Of a stretch of 64,000 bases of DNA, positions 36,156-45,001 are shown one piece after another. How positions within the stretch are numbered: position 1 is the stretch's first letter; each line of letters starts with the position of its first letter. The notes beneath the pieces are model-generated. The model saw only the letters and a list, made by a program, of their open reading frames with translations, was not told where the DNA came from and made no database searches. A program made the translations under genes and the position numbers. This DNA comes from Pelagibius sp. (GTDB taxonomy: Bacteria; Pseudomonadota; Alphaproteobacteria; Kiloniellales; Kiloniellaceae), in NCBI RefSeq assembly GCF_028289705.1, contig NZ_JANQOI010000010.1:1-64000 (forward strand), given 5' to 3'.

Positions 36156-37213
36156 TGGCCAATCTGCTGATCCTCGGCGCCGGTGTGATGGGCAGCGCCA
36201 TGACGGTGCCCGCCGCCGACAACGGGCATCGAGTCACCTTGGTCGGAACCCATCTGGATGAAGAGATCATCAAGGCGCTGAAGGTCGACAGCGCTGCCCA
36301 CCCCAAACTGAAGGCGCCGCTGCCGGCGCAGATCACAGCGATCGGCATCGAAGAGCTTGACCCCGAGGCCCTGCGCGCCGCCGAGGTGGTGCTCCTGGGC
36401 GTCTCGAGCCCCGGCGTCGGCTGGGCCATCGAAACGCTGCGCAAACGGATGCTGGAGCCGCGGCCCATCGCCCTGCTCACCAAGGGACTGCAGCCCTGGG
36501 ATGGCGGCCTGCGCAGCTTTGCGGCAGAGATCGCCGCCGCCCTGGCGGGCCAGGGGCTGAGCGAGCGCATGGTCGCGGGGATCGGCGGACCCTGCATCGC
36601 CAAGGAACTGGCCGACCGGCAGCCGACGGCGGTGGTCTATGCCGGCGCAGACCCGGCGCTGCTTGAGACGCTGAAAGGGCTCTTGCAGACACCATATTAT
36701 CGTGTGTCGCTCAGCGACGACCTGGAGGGCGTGGAGGTCTGTGCCGCCTTGAAGAACCTCCTGGCCATCGCCGTCAGCGCCATGTGGACCCGCCACCCCG
36801 AGCACAACCCGCAGCCCCACAAGCCGCGCGCTCTGAACCCGGCCTCGGCGGCTTTCAGCCAGGCGGTGAGGGAGATGGCGGGGCTGACCGGCTGGTTCGG
36901 CGGCCGGCCGGAAACCGCCTACGGGCTGGCCGGCCTCGGCGATCTCCACGTCACCGCCGGCGGCGGGCGCAACAGCCGCCTCGGCTTCCTCCTCGGCGAA
37001 GGGATGGCCCTCGACGCCGCCCTGACCGGCCCTCTGTCGGGCGAGACGCTGGAGGGCGCCGACACGGCCCTGGCACTGGCCGGACCGCTGGAGAATGCCT
37101 TCGCCGCGGGGCGGCTGGCGCCCGGCGACTACCCGATGACCCGGGCCCTGATCGCCGCCATCCGGGACGGTCGCCCGCTGGCCCTCGATTTCGAGTCCAT
37201 TGCCTTCGTATAG
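36155..37213 (+). CDS. NAD(P)-dependent glycerol-3-phosphate dehydrogenase-like (GpsA family) enzyme
   Basis: A 352-residue dehydrogenase. The Rossmann motif LILGAGVMGSAM is at residues 4-15, followed by GHRVTLVG; a GGPCIAKELADRQPTAVVYA block matches the GpsA G-P-S/C-x-A-x-E motif, and the catalytic Lys is in CAALKNLLAIAVS. GpsA makes sn-glycerol-3-phosphate for lipids, but a copy inside a sugar operon next to FGGY kinases more likely oxidises a polyol phosphate. I start at the ATG at 36155, which overlaps the previous stop as TGATG, rather than at a TTG one codon earlier. Confidence 0.85.
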   Translation: MANLLILGAGVMGSAMTVPAADNGHRVTLVGTHLDEEIIKALKVDSAAHPKLKAPLPAQITAIGIEELDPEALRAAEVVLLGVSSPGVGWAIETLRKRMLEPRPIALLTKGLQPWDGGLRSFAAEIAAALAGQGLSERMVAGIGGPCIAKELADRQPTAVVYAGADPALLETLKGLLQTPYYRVSLSDDLEGVEVCAALKNLLAIAVSAMWTRHPEHNPQPHKPRALNPASAAFSQAVREMAGLTGWFGGRPETAYGLAGLGDLHVTAGGGRNSRLGFLLGEGMALDAALTGPLSGETLEGADTALALAGPLENAFAAGRLAPGDYPMTRALIAAIRDGRPLALDFESIAFV

Positions 37214-37236
37214 TGAGTCCAGGGAGACGCAGATCC

Positions 37237-37698
37237 ATGAGCGAATCCGACATCCATGCCAAGACCGTTGGCCTCGGCTGCGACCACCTCGGCCTTGGCC
37301 TGAAGAACGACCTCAAAGCGCATCTCGAAGGCCGTGGTCTGACGGTCGTCGACATCGGGGTGGAGGATGAGGCCCCGGTCGACTATCCCGACATCGGCGC
37401 CGACCTGGCCCGCCGTCTGGCCGCCGGCGAGTTCGAGCGGGGCATTCTGGTCTGCGGCACCGGCGCCGGCATGGCCATCGCCGCCAACAAGGTGCCCGGC
37501 GTGCGGGCGGTCTGCGTCATGGATCCCTATACCGCCGAGCGCGCCATCGCCTCCAACAACGCCCAGGTCATCACCTTCGGCGCCCAGATCATCGGCACGT
37601 CCGTGGCCCGGATGCTGACCGACATCTATCTGGAGAACGAATTCCAGGGCGGCCGTTCGGCACCGAAGGTCGCCAAGCTCGAGGCGCTCGACCGTTAG
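37237..37698 (+). CDS. rpiB: RpiB/LacAB-family sugar-phosphate isomerase
   Basis: A 153-residue isomerase. The N-terminal VGLGCDHLGLGLKNDLKAHL and DYPDIGADLARRL motifs and the active-site CGTGAGMAIAANK with candidate base C73 define the RpiB family; N-terminal GCDH corresponds to the usual GSDHAG. Family members interconvert ribose-5-P/ribulose-5-P, allose-6-P, galactose-6-P and, in tetritol pathways, tetrulose-4-P/erythrose-4-P. Here it should turn the ketose phosphate made by the dehydrogenases into an aldose phosphate that enters the pentose phosphate pathway. The next gene begins directly after its stop codon. Confidence 0.9.
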   Translation: MSESDIHAKTVGLGCDHLGLGLKNDLKAHLEGRGLTVVDIGVEDEAPVDYPDIGADLARRLAAGEFERGILVCGTGAGMAIAANKVPGVRAVCVMDPYTAERAIASNNAQVITFGAQIIGTSVARMLTDIYLENEFQGGRSAPKVAKLEALDR

Positions 37699-38997
37699 GT
37701 GCTGCCCAGCCCCTGCTATATCGGGATCGACCTGGGCACAAGCGGCGTCCGCGCCGTCCTAACCGACGCCCAGGACCAGATCGTCGCCCAGGTCCAGCAA
37801 CCCCTCCCCACCCCGGACCGCGACGGCAACGCGGTGCGCCAGGACGCCCGGCTGTGGTGGGAGGCTATCGAGCATCTCCTGCTCAGCCTGCGCGAGGAGG
37901 CGGCCCTGGAGACGGTGGTGGCCCTCTGCGTCGATGGAACCTCCGGCACTATCCTGCTCTGCGACGAGGACGGGGAACCGCTCGCGCCGGCGCGCATGTA
38001 CAACGACCAGGGTGCCGTGGAAGCCGGCGCGCGGATCGACCGCATTGCACCGGCGGACAGCATGGCGCGGGGCACCGGTGGCGCCCTCGCCCGGCTGCTG
38101 GCACTGCTCGACGAGGTGGACCCGTCGAAAGCCGCCTACGCCCTCCACCAGGCGGACTGGATCGCCGCCAAGCTGACCGGGGTGTTGGGTGCCAGCGATT
38201 TCAACAATTGTCTCAAACTCGGCTTCGATCTCATTGAAAGAAAATGGCCGTCATGGCTGAAGGATCTTGATTTCGATGCCTCGATCCTGCCGCGGGTCGC
38301 GCCGCCGGGTGCGCCTCTCGGCCCGCTTGCGGCCGAGGTCGCGGCCCGCTATGGCCTGCCGGCGGATTGTCTGGTCGTGCACGGCACCACGGACGGCAAT
38401 GCCGCCTTTCTGGCAGCCGGAAGCTTTATTCCGGGGACCGCCGTCACCTCCCTGGGCAGCACCCTGACCATCAAGCTGGTCTCCAAGGACCCGGTCTTCG
38501 CGCCGGCCTACGGGGTCTACAGCCACCGGCTGCTCGGCCATTGGCTTGCCGGAGGCGCCAGCAACAGCGGGGGCGCGGCCATCGCCGCGCACTTCTCGGC
38601 CGAGGAGATCGAGCGTTTAACCCCCGCGCTCAAACCCGAGGTGCCGACGGGTCTCGACTATTACCCGCTGCCGGCGCCGGGTGAGCGCTTTCCTGTCGCC
38701 GACCCCCAGATGGCGGCGCGCCTGTCCCCGCGGCCGAACGACGCGGCGACCTTTCTGCAAGGCCTACTGGAAGGCATTGCCGGGATCGAGAAGGCGGCTT
38801 TCGACCGCCTGGCCGCGTTGGGCGCAACCCCGGTCTCTCACGTGCTCACCGTCGGCGGCGGCGCCAGAAATCCGGCCTGGACCCGTATCCGCGAGCGAAC
38901 CTTGGGTGTCCCCGTGACGGTGGCGGCCAATACGGAGGCTGCCTACGGCTCGGCGCGGCTCGCCCGCCTGGGTTACGAGGGTAAGGGCGCGGCCTAG
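37699..38997 (+). CDS. FGGY-family carbohydrate kinase 2 (short form)
   Basis: A 432-residue kinase, clearly shorter than the usual 490-520. It keeps the N-terminal YIGIDLGTSGVRAVL phosphate-1 motif, CVDGTSGTILLCD, VVHGTTDGNAAFLAAG, TSLGSTLTIKL and the C-terminal VGGGARNPAWTRIRERTLGVPV adenosine-binding motif, so the lost length falls in the lid and insertion regions. The start is a GTG directly after the rpiB stop (TAG-GTG). It differs strongly from kinase 1, which implies a different substrate, possibly the ketose rather than the polyol. It is the last gene of the operon. Confidence 0.82.
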   Translation: MLPSPCYIGIDLGTSGVRAVLTDAQDQIVAQVQQPLPTPDRDGNAVRQDARLWWEAIEHLLLSLREEAALETVVALCVDGTSGTILLCDEDGEPLAPARMYNDQGAVEAGARIDRIAPADSMARGTGGALARLLALLDEVDPSKAAYALHQADWIAAKLTGVLGASDFNNCLKLGFDLIERKWPSWLKDLDFDASILPRVAPPGAPLGPLAAEVAARYGLPADCLVVHGTTDGNAAFLAAGSFIPGTAVTSLGSTLTIKLVSKDPVFAPAYGVYSHRLLGHWLAGGASNSGGAAIAAHFSAEEIERLTPALKPEVPTGLDYYPLPAPGERFPVADPQMAARLSPRPNDAATFLQGLLEGIAGIEKAAFDRLAALGATPVSHVLTVGGGARNPAWTRIRERTLGVPVTVAANTEAAYGSARLARLGYEGKGAA

Positions 38998-39345
38998 GCA
39001 CAGCGTGCCGCCAAGGCAGGTTTTCCGAATGTTAACCACGTCGCGCTACACGCTTTGCCGGCGCTTCAATGGATAGATTCTGGAATCGCAGTGCTCTAGT
39101 CTCCAATCCGTGGAATCCGATGGCCGTGAGGTGGTCGCGTATCCGGACAACCCCCTGGCGTCGCTGGTGTTTCAGCCTGGCCGCCGGGCCTGCGGCTGCG
39201 CCTGCTGAGGGTCCGTCTGGTCCCGCCGGTCAGAGGCAAGAAACCCTGTGGTGCGAGCTTTGGTGCAGTCGATCCATTCACACCGTCTTCGAAGAGAGCC
39301 GCTGAGACGACGTGAGACAGTGGCGGCCGCTGGAACAGGCAAGCG
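38998..39345. other. Intergenic stretch before the VanZ/PHP gene
   Basis: About 350 bases between kinase 2 and the VanZ/PHP gene. A 78-codon open frame at 39069-39305 has no recognisable content and no good ribosome-binding site. I see no strong hairpin. It should hold the promoter of the following gene. Confidence 0.4.
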
Positions 39346-42300
39346 ATGAACAAGCTCTGGCTGGGCTTCGCGGCGGTGATCGTCTACGGGTCGCTTTACC
39401 CCTTCAATTTCGAAGCCCAGACCCTGGATCCCCGCACGATCCAGAGGTTCCTGGCGTCGTGCTGTCATGCGGCTCTGCGCGGCGACATCCTGGGCAACGC
39501 AGTTCTTTTCATCCCCTTCGGGTTTCTTGGGATCGTCTCGGCCAGGGACGGCGCCTCCCTGCTGGGACGGGCCTGGAACGTCTGTCTCGCCGGCACGATC
39601 CTGGCCCTGGCCGTTCAGATCGCCCAGATCTATCTGCCGTCCCGTAACGAGAGTTTGCAGGATGTCGGCTGGAATTTCGTCGGTATCGTTGTTGGACTGC
39701 TGCTCGGGGCGGCGACCCACAGACTGATCCTGCAATCTGCCTTTCGGGTGGAGCGCGGCACCCTCATTCCGGCGCTGCTGATCGGCAGCTGGCTGATCTA
39801 TCGCCTCGTCCCCTTTGTCCCCTCCCTCGACTTCGCGCTGATCAAGGACAGCCTGAAACCCCTGTTTCTGGAACCGCAGATCGACATTGTGAAGACCTTT
39901 CACGACACCGTCGCCTGGTTGGTGATCGCCGCCTTGATGCAGCGCATGCGACGGGGCGCGAACTGGGACAACTACCTGCCGGTCCTGATTCTCGTCTCCT
40001 TCACGCTTGAGGTCCTGATCGTCGCCAATGTCGTCCATGCGTCGAACGTGGCCGGGGCGGTTCTGGCGTTGGCGCTGTGGTGGGGTCTGCTGCAGACCGC
40101 GTCCTGGCAGGCGGCGGGCCTGTCGGCGCTGCTCTGCGTCATGTTGGTGGCCGCGGGGCTGGCGCCCTTCACCATGAACGCCCAGCCGATGACCTTCAAT
40201 TGGCTGCCGTTTCAAGGCCTGTTGGGCGGTTCGATGTATGTCAACGTCCTGGCGATCTGCGAGAAGGTCTTCCTTTACGGAAGCCTGGTCTATCTCTTGT
40301 GGCAGACGCGGATGAATCAGGTCGCCGGCATCTTGATCGGGGTCGCCGTCATCTCCCTCATCGAGTTCGCCCAGACGTATTTCGCCCGCCACACGCCGGA
40401 GGTGACCGATCCGCTGCTGCTGGTCCTCGCCGCGTTCACCATGGTGGCGCTCAAACGCCGGGAGGAGCTTTCCGTGGAACCGGTTGCGGAGCCGCCGCCC
40501 GAACCGCGCCCGGCCCCGGCTAAACTTGCGCAGCGGCCAGTCGAAGCGGATGCCGAATTGGTCGATGTGAGTGTCAATCTTCGCCGACCCACCGCCCGCT
40601 TCCTCGACCGCTTCGCACGGGAAGGGGGAGTCGAGTTCTCGGAAGGCTGCCGGCAGATCATCGACCTGATGCTGAAAGACGAGGACGGCGGCAGCGGCGG
40701 CGATGAGGCGCCAGGCTCGCTGACTGCCCTGCGCGACCGCATCCTGCAGCGCTTGGCTGCGGAGCGCGAGCAGGACGGCAACGAAGGCGAGACGCGGTCG
40801 GTCTGGACCAGGCGGCCCATCGCCGTCGAGCGTCGGCAGTTCCGGGCGATCACCATCCTGGCCGAGGACAAGGGTCGCAGTACGTCCCGAACCATCCGCC
40901 ACCTTTTTGCCGGGTTCATTGAGCAATCCCCCTATGGCAGCCAGGACCCCGAGCCCGCCGCCGGGCGCGCCGAGTCCGCGCGCCGGCGGCCGTCGCGGAA
41001 CGCTGCGACCCGCCACCACATGGCCCGACAGGCTGTGGGCGCCCGTCCGGGTGCGATGCGGTCGGCCGTGCCAATGTTCTTCCTCGTCGTTCTGTCGCTG
41101 GGCGCCGTCGCGACAATGGGGCTGCTGATCACGGGCGAAGAGGCGCCCAGCGTGCGCGGGCCGCATATCGTTTCCGCCGTCCCCTGGGCCGGCCGGGACG
41201 CCGGTATCATCTTCGACCATCACAGCCACACCAAGTATTCCGACGGGCGATTGACGGTCGCCGAACTGGTCGCACTGGCGCGCGACGGCGGCTGTGATGC
41301 GCTGGCGATTACCGACCACTCGGATTCCGGCGGCGACGGGCCGTTGCGGGTCCGCACCGACACCACCGGAACGGTGAGCGAGCGTCAGCTTCGCGATTTC
41401 AGAGATATGCGGAAAAAGCACCAGGCCTTTCTGCTGTTCGGCGGGGTGGAGCTCAACATGCCGTCCTATGGTGGGCGGGAGCACGCCAACATCATCGTCA
41501 CCCCGCAAATGGAGGACGAAATCCTGCCGCGGATGCGCGATGCCGCGGAGTCCGCGATCAAGAAGGCCCGGCGCGAGTCGGGAACGAAGGCCTCCGACGA
41601 TGGGGTCCTGGAACTCGCCGCCTCTTACCTCCGGCGCGGCCACAACCTCGTCATGATCTACAACCACCCCAGCCGCAAGGACCGGGATTGGGAGGAGAAC
41701 TACAACGACATCCTGCGCTGGAACGCCGATGCGCCGGTCTTCATCGGCTTTGCCGGCGCGCCCGGGCACCAGAATGCGCGCCGGATCGGAAGCTACGGAA
41801 GAAACAATTTGACCATTGACCGCTGGGACCCCGCGGTTGCGGAGGTCGGTGGTACCTGGGATGTGCTGCTTTCCGAAGGCCACCAGCTCTGGGCCGCGAT
41901 CGCCAGCTCCGACTATCACAATGCGAACCTCGACAAGGCTCCCTGCGCCTTCGCGCGGACCCATATCGCCGCGCCCGAGGTCACCTACGATGCCGTCCTC
42001 AGGGCGCTTCGGGCCGGTACCTTCTGGGCCGATCACGGCCAGATCCTGCGCGGGCTGTCGCTGTCTGCCGAGGTGGCCGGCCTGCCCGCCCCCGTCTATG
42101 CCAGTTCCATCGTCAATCTCGGCGGTCAGGCCAGCTCGATCCTCGCCCGCGTGTCCCTGCGCCGCGGTCCGGGCAGCAACGGCCAGGCGCTTCAGGCCGA
42201 GTTTATCGGCAACTGCAAGACGGGAGAGACCGAGATGCTGGCGGTCGAACAGATCGAACCGGGCGCCGCCGCGGCGATTACGGTTTTCGAGCCGGCAGCC

Positions 42301-42411
42301 GCCGGTGCCGACGGCAAGAGCTGCTACGTGCGGGCGCGCGTTCGCCTCGATGTCGACGGCGGCCCGGACCTGATGGCCTACACCAATCCCATCCGCTTCG
42401 AGCTGCGTTAG
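39346..42411 (+). CDS. VanZ-like membrane protein fused to a PHP phosphoesterase domain
   Basis: A 1021-residue protein of three parts. Residues 1-370 carry about ten membrane segments in two VanZ-like units (FAAVIVYGSLYPFNF, GDILGNAVLFIPFGFLG with QIYLPSRNESLQD; then NWLPFQGLLGGSMYVN and SLIEFAQTYFA). Residues 380-560 are soluble and Pro/Arg-rich, with two stretches that vaguely resemble ribbon-helix-helix units. After one more membrane segment (about 580-600), a PHP metal-dependent phosphoesterase domain starts near residue 620: DHHSHTKYSDG, ALAITDHSD, FGGVELNM and ASSDYHNAN supply the metal ligands. The PHP domain should face the periplasm if the topology is as predicted. Substrate unknown. 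Confidence 0.75.
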   Translation: MNKLWLGFAAVIVYGSLYPFNFEAQTLDPRTIQRFLASCCHAALRGDILGNAVLFIPFGFLGIVSARDGASLLGRAWNVCLAGTILALAVQIAQIYLPSRNESLQDVGWNFVGIVVGLLLGAATHRLILQSAFRVERGTLIPALLIGSWLIYRLVPFVPSLDFALIKDSLKPLFLEPQIDIVKTFHDTVAWLVIAALMQRMRRGANWDNYLPVLILVSFTLEVLIVANVVHASNVAGAVLALALWWGLLQTASWQAAGLSALLCVMLVAAGLAPFTMNAQPMTFNWLPFQGLLGGSMYVNVLAICEKVFLYGSLVYLLWQTRMNQVAGILIGVAVISLIEFAQTYFARHTPEVTDPLLLVLAAFTMVALKRREELSVEPVAEPPPEPRPAPAKLAQRPVEADAELVDVSVNLRRPTARFLDRFAREGGVEFSEGCRQIIDLMLKDEDGGSGGDEAPGSLTALRDRILQRLAAEREQDGNEGETRSVWTRRPIAVERRQFRAITILAEDKGRSTSRTIRHLFAGFIEQSPYGSQDPEPAAGRAESARRRPSRNAATRHHMARQAVGARPGAMRSAVPMFFLVVLSLGAVATMGLLITGEEAPSVRGPHIVSAVPWAGRDAGIIFDHHSHTKYSDGRLTVAELVALARDGGCDALAITDHSDSGGDGPLRVRTDTTGTVSERQLRDFRDMRKKHQAFLLFGGVELNMPSYGGREHANIIVTPQMEDEILPRMRDAAESAIKKARRESGTKASDDGVLELAASYLRRGHNLVMIYNHPSRKDRDWEENYNDILRWNADAPVFIGFAGAPGHQNARRIGSYGRNNLTIDRWDPAVAEVGGTWDVLLSEGHQLWAAIASSDYHNANLDKAPCAFARTHIAAPEVTYDAVLRALRAGTFWADHGQILRGLSLSAEVAGLPAPVYASSIVNLGGQASSILARVSLRRGPGSNGQALQAEFIGNCKTGETEMLAVEQIEPGAAAAITVFEPAAAGADGKSCYVRARVRLDVDGGPDLMAYTNPIRFELR

Positions 42412-42416
42412 AAAGG

Positions 42417-42437
42417 CTGAGGCGCCCTGAGCCTCAG
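42417..42437. terminator. Possible terminator between convergent genes
   Basis: CTGAGGC and GCCTCAG form a perfect 7-base-pair stem with a 7-base loop six bases after the VanZ/PHP stop codon and before the end of the convergent radical SAM gene. T-runs are weak on both strands, so efficiency is doubtful. Confidence 0.4.
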
Positions 42438-42465
42438 TGTCGCGAAGGCTGGATCGCTTCCGGGG

Positions 42466-44262
42466 CTACTCCGCCGCGGCCACCGGTTCCTTCGCCCGCT
42501 TCTCGCGCGCGGCAGACTCTTTCTGCGCTTTGGCGACCGCGGCCTGGGCGGCCTCGGTATGGGCGAACATCTCCAGGGACTCGTCTTCGCCGTGGTCGGT
42601 CACCGGCGTCAGCGCCAGGTCGGTGTAGGACTTGGTGGCGGGATCGCGCTTGATCCGCTGGCACTTGAACCAAAGCCTGATGGCATACCAGGCGAAGGGG
42701 CCATAGGTCGAAACCGCCTCCCAGACCCGCCGGGGGTAGAAGACCAGCGGCGATTCCAGCGGCAGGGTGGAGCGGCGCTGGGTGCGGACCTTGCGGCGGA
42801 AGTAGCCGCCCTGCAGCGGATGCACCTTCTCGAAGCGGATGCAGCCGGCGAACTGCAGGGCATGGGCCCAGATGCGCTCCGGCTTGTTGCCGCTGACCAC
42901 CATCCGCTTCATCAGGGTCTCCAGGTGGTCGTCCGAGTAGTAGAGCTCCCAGGCCTTGTTGTAGATGCCCTGCCACTCGTCCTTGGTCATCAGCGAATGG
43001 CCGGTGCAGACGTGCTCCAGATCGTAGATGTTCATGTCGGGGTCCATGGGGACGCCCTTCATGTAGAGGTTCTTGTGGTCCTCCGAGCCCGGCAGCGGGG
43101 TCAGGCAGAAGAACTCCAGGATGTCGATGGGCAGCTCGCGCTTGATGACCTCGATATCGTGGGCGATTTTCTCCGGCGTGTCGGCCGGGAAGCCCAGGAT
43201 GTAGCCGGCATAGGTCAGGATCTGGTGATTCCGCCACTCCTGCAGCATCAGCCGGTATTCGGTGATCCGGTTCTGCCGCTTCTTGGCCGCCATCAGGTTG
43301 TCGGGATTGATGTTCTCCAGCCCGATGAACACCCGCGCCACCCCGGCCCTTTTGGCCTTGGGCACGAAGTCCTTGATCTTGTGGCAGAGGGTGTCGACCT
43401 GAATGATGATCGAGAACGGCAATCCGGTCTCTTCCTTCAGATCGCCCAGGCGGTCGAAGATCGCCTCCCAGTTCTTGTTGCGGGCGAAGTTGTCGTCGGT
43501 GATGAAAAAGCGGTTGATGCCCTGCTCGATATTGGCGCGCACCAGCCGCTCGACGTCGTCGGCCTCGCGGAAGCGGGACTTGCGGCCCTGCACGTTGATG
43601 ATGGTGCAGAAACTGCACTGGAAGGGACAGCCGCGCCCGGCATCGAAACAGGCGACTGAGCCGCCGTAGCGCCGCACCAGGGACTCCGGCAGGTAGGGGG
43701 TCGGCTGGTTGTCGATCCCCGGCAGGTCGTTCATGTAGTTGTAGATCGGCTTCAGCTCTTCATTGAGGGCGTCCAGATAGAAGAGGTGCAGCCGCCCCTC
43801 CCCCTCGCCCGCGTAGAGCGAGATGCCGAGGTCCAAAGCCTCCTGCAGGTCCGGTGGCAGTTCCGGCAGCATGGACAGACAGCCGCTGGGATGGAAGCCG
43901 CCGATGGCGACCTGAAGCCCCTTGGCCCGGAACTGCTTGGCGAGATCCATGGCGCGCGGGAACTGGTTGGACTGCACGCCCACCAGGCAGACGATACCCT
44001 TCACCCCGGGCGTGGTCATCCGGGCGATGATGTCCTTGATCGGGAGGATGGTGTTGGTTTCATCGTAGGCGTTGAGTTCGACCTCGACGTCCGGACCCAG
44101 GAGCTTGCGCTCCATCACGTCCAGGGTGATGCCGTAAAGGCTGGACAGCGTGTTGGAGGGCACCCAGGCCTTGGCCCACTGGATCACGTAGCCGTCGTCG
44201 TCATAGTGCGACGGCTTGATCAGTTCGATGACGAAACGCTGTTTGCAGCCGTTTGCGCTCAT
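42466..44262 (-). CDS. B12-binding-domain radical SAM protein
   Basis: A 598-residue enzyme with an N-terminal cobalamin-binding-like domain (about 50-150, including GVKGIVCLVGVQSNQF and LQVAIGGFHPSG) and a radical SAM core. The [4Fe-4S]-binding cysteines are C212-x3-C216-x2-C219 in GRGCPFQCSFC; the usual CxxxCxx(aromatic)C form is met. A GLENINPDNL block and a SPASM-free C-terminus of about 200 residues, ending in a charged Ala/Glu/Lys tail, follow. Class B methyltransferases and hopanoid or pigment enzymes share this architecture; the substrate cannot be read. The gene stands alone. Confidence 0.85.
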   Translation of the reverse strand: MSANGCKQRFVIELIKPSHYDDDGYVIQWAKAWVPSNTLSSLYGITLDVMERKLLGPDVEVELNAYDETNTILPIKDIIARMTTPGVKGIVCLVGVQSNQFPRAMDLAKQFRAKGLQVAIGGFHPSGCLSMLPELPPDLQEALDLGISLYAGEGEGRLHLFYLDALNEELKPIYNYMNDLPGIDNQPTPYLPESLVRRYGGSVACFDAGRGCPFQCSFCTIINVQGRKSRFREADDVERLVRANIEQGINRFFITDDNFARNKNWEAIFDRLGDLKEETGLPFSIIIQVDTLCHKIKDFVPKAKRAGVARVFIGLENINPDNLMAAKKRQNRITEYRLMLQEWRNHQILTYAGYILGFPADTPEKIAHDIEVIKRELPIDILEFFCLTPLPGSEDHKNLYMKGVPMDPDMNIYDLEHVCTGHSLMTKDEWQGIYNKAWELYYSDDHLETLMKRMVVSGNKPERIWAHALQFAGCIRFEKVHPLQGGYFRRKVRTQRRSTLPLESPLVFYPRRVWEAVSTYGPFAWYAIRLWFKCQRIKRDPATKSYTDLALTPVTDHGEDESLEMFAHTEAAQAAVAKAQKESAAREKRAKEPVAAAE

Positions 44263-44515
44263 TCAGCCTCTCCAACAACCAAGCAGAGCAGTCAGAATTA
44301 CCGTATTTTGCCCGCAAAATATAGCGATATGCCGGGGGATCAAGCCCATTGACGGCCGGATCCCGTGCAAAGCCGACAATTCCTGAGGCTCTGTCGGAAA
44401 AGCTCAGGTTGTGAAGCCGTATCCTGAGGAGATGCTCCAGATCTGGGAGTCCCGAGTCGCCGGCCTCTCAACACCCCCGATCCGCCGTACGGCTGGCCAG
44501 CGGCCTTTCTCGCGG

Positions 44516-44938
44516 CTACTTGACGGTCACGGTGATCCGCTCGGACATTACCGGCGGATCGTGGGGAATGTGGCTCCAGTCCGCCAGAACGAGCTGCAGC
44601 GTGTGAGTCCCGGGCGGCAGCTCGATGGTGGTCTCGGTCTGGCCGCCGCCGAAGTGCACGTGCTGGTCGTCGGCGGGAATGGGCTCGTTCAGCTCCTCCC
44701 CCTCGATCCGCTCGTTGATGATCAGGTGGTGATGGCCGGTGTTGGGCTTGTCGTCGACGCCGGCGGGGGCCACGCCCATGCCGGAAAGGCCGAACCGAAT
44801 GGTGACGGGAGAACTCACCGTCTGGCCGTCCTCAAGGCCGATGAAATAGACCTTGGCGCCCTCAGGTGCCGGGGTTTCCCCCGCCAATGCGGGGCTCAGG
44901 GCGAGTATCAAAGCTCCAGCCAATACGGGGATACGCAT
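44516..44938 (-). CDS. Exported DUF4399 protein
   Basis: A 140-residue periplasmic protein. A signal peptide (IPVLAGALILALSPALAGE) is followed by one DUF4399 domain: VYFIGLEDGQTVSSPVTIRFGL, NTGHHHLIIN and DDQHVHFGGGQ, with His-rich loops that could bind metal. Its function is unknown. It lies 63 bases downstream of the nitrilase gene on the same strand and may be read from the same divergent promoter. Confidence 0.85.
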   Translation of the reverse strand: MRIPVLAGALILALSPALAGETPAPEGAKVYFIGLEDGQTVSSPVTIRFGLSGMGVAPAGVDDKPNTGHHHLIINERIEGEELNEPIPADDQHVHFGGGQTETTIELPPGTHTLQLVLADWSHIPHDPPVMSERITVTVK

Positions 44939-45001
44939 CGTTTTCCCTCCCTCTTCGTTTCGGCGGTTGGGGCCTCACGGGGGCCCTCTGGCTTTCGATA
45001 A

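Noticed and set aside
39069..39305. 78-codon open frame before the VanZ/PHP gene
   Set aside because: No ribosome-binding site, no recognisable sequence, and composition like non-coding GC-rich DNA.
39172..42036. 954-codon open frame on the minus strand opposite the VanZ/PHP gene
   Set aside because: Its translation is rich in Gln, Arg, Asp and His with no hydrophobic or domain pattern, as expected for the antisense of a GC-rich coding gene.
44391..44515. Possible further copy of the REP-like repeat (contains atcctgaggag)
   Set aside because: Only an 11-base resemblance; no second arm and no TTCGAGACGG block.
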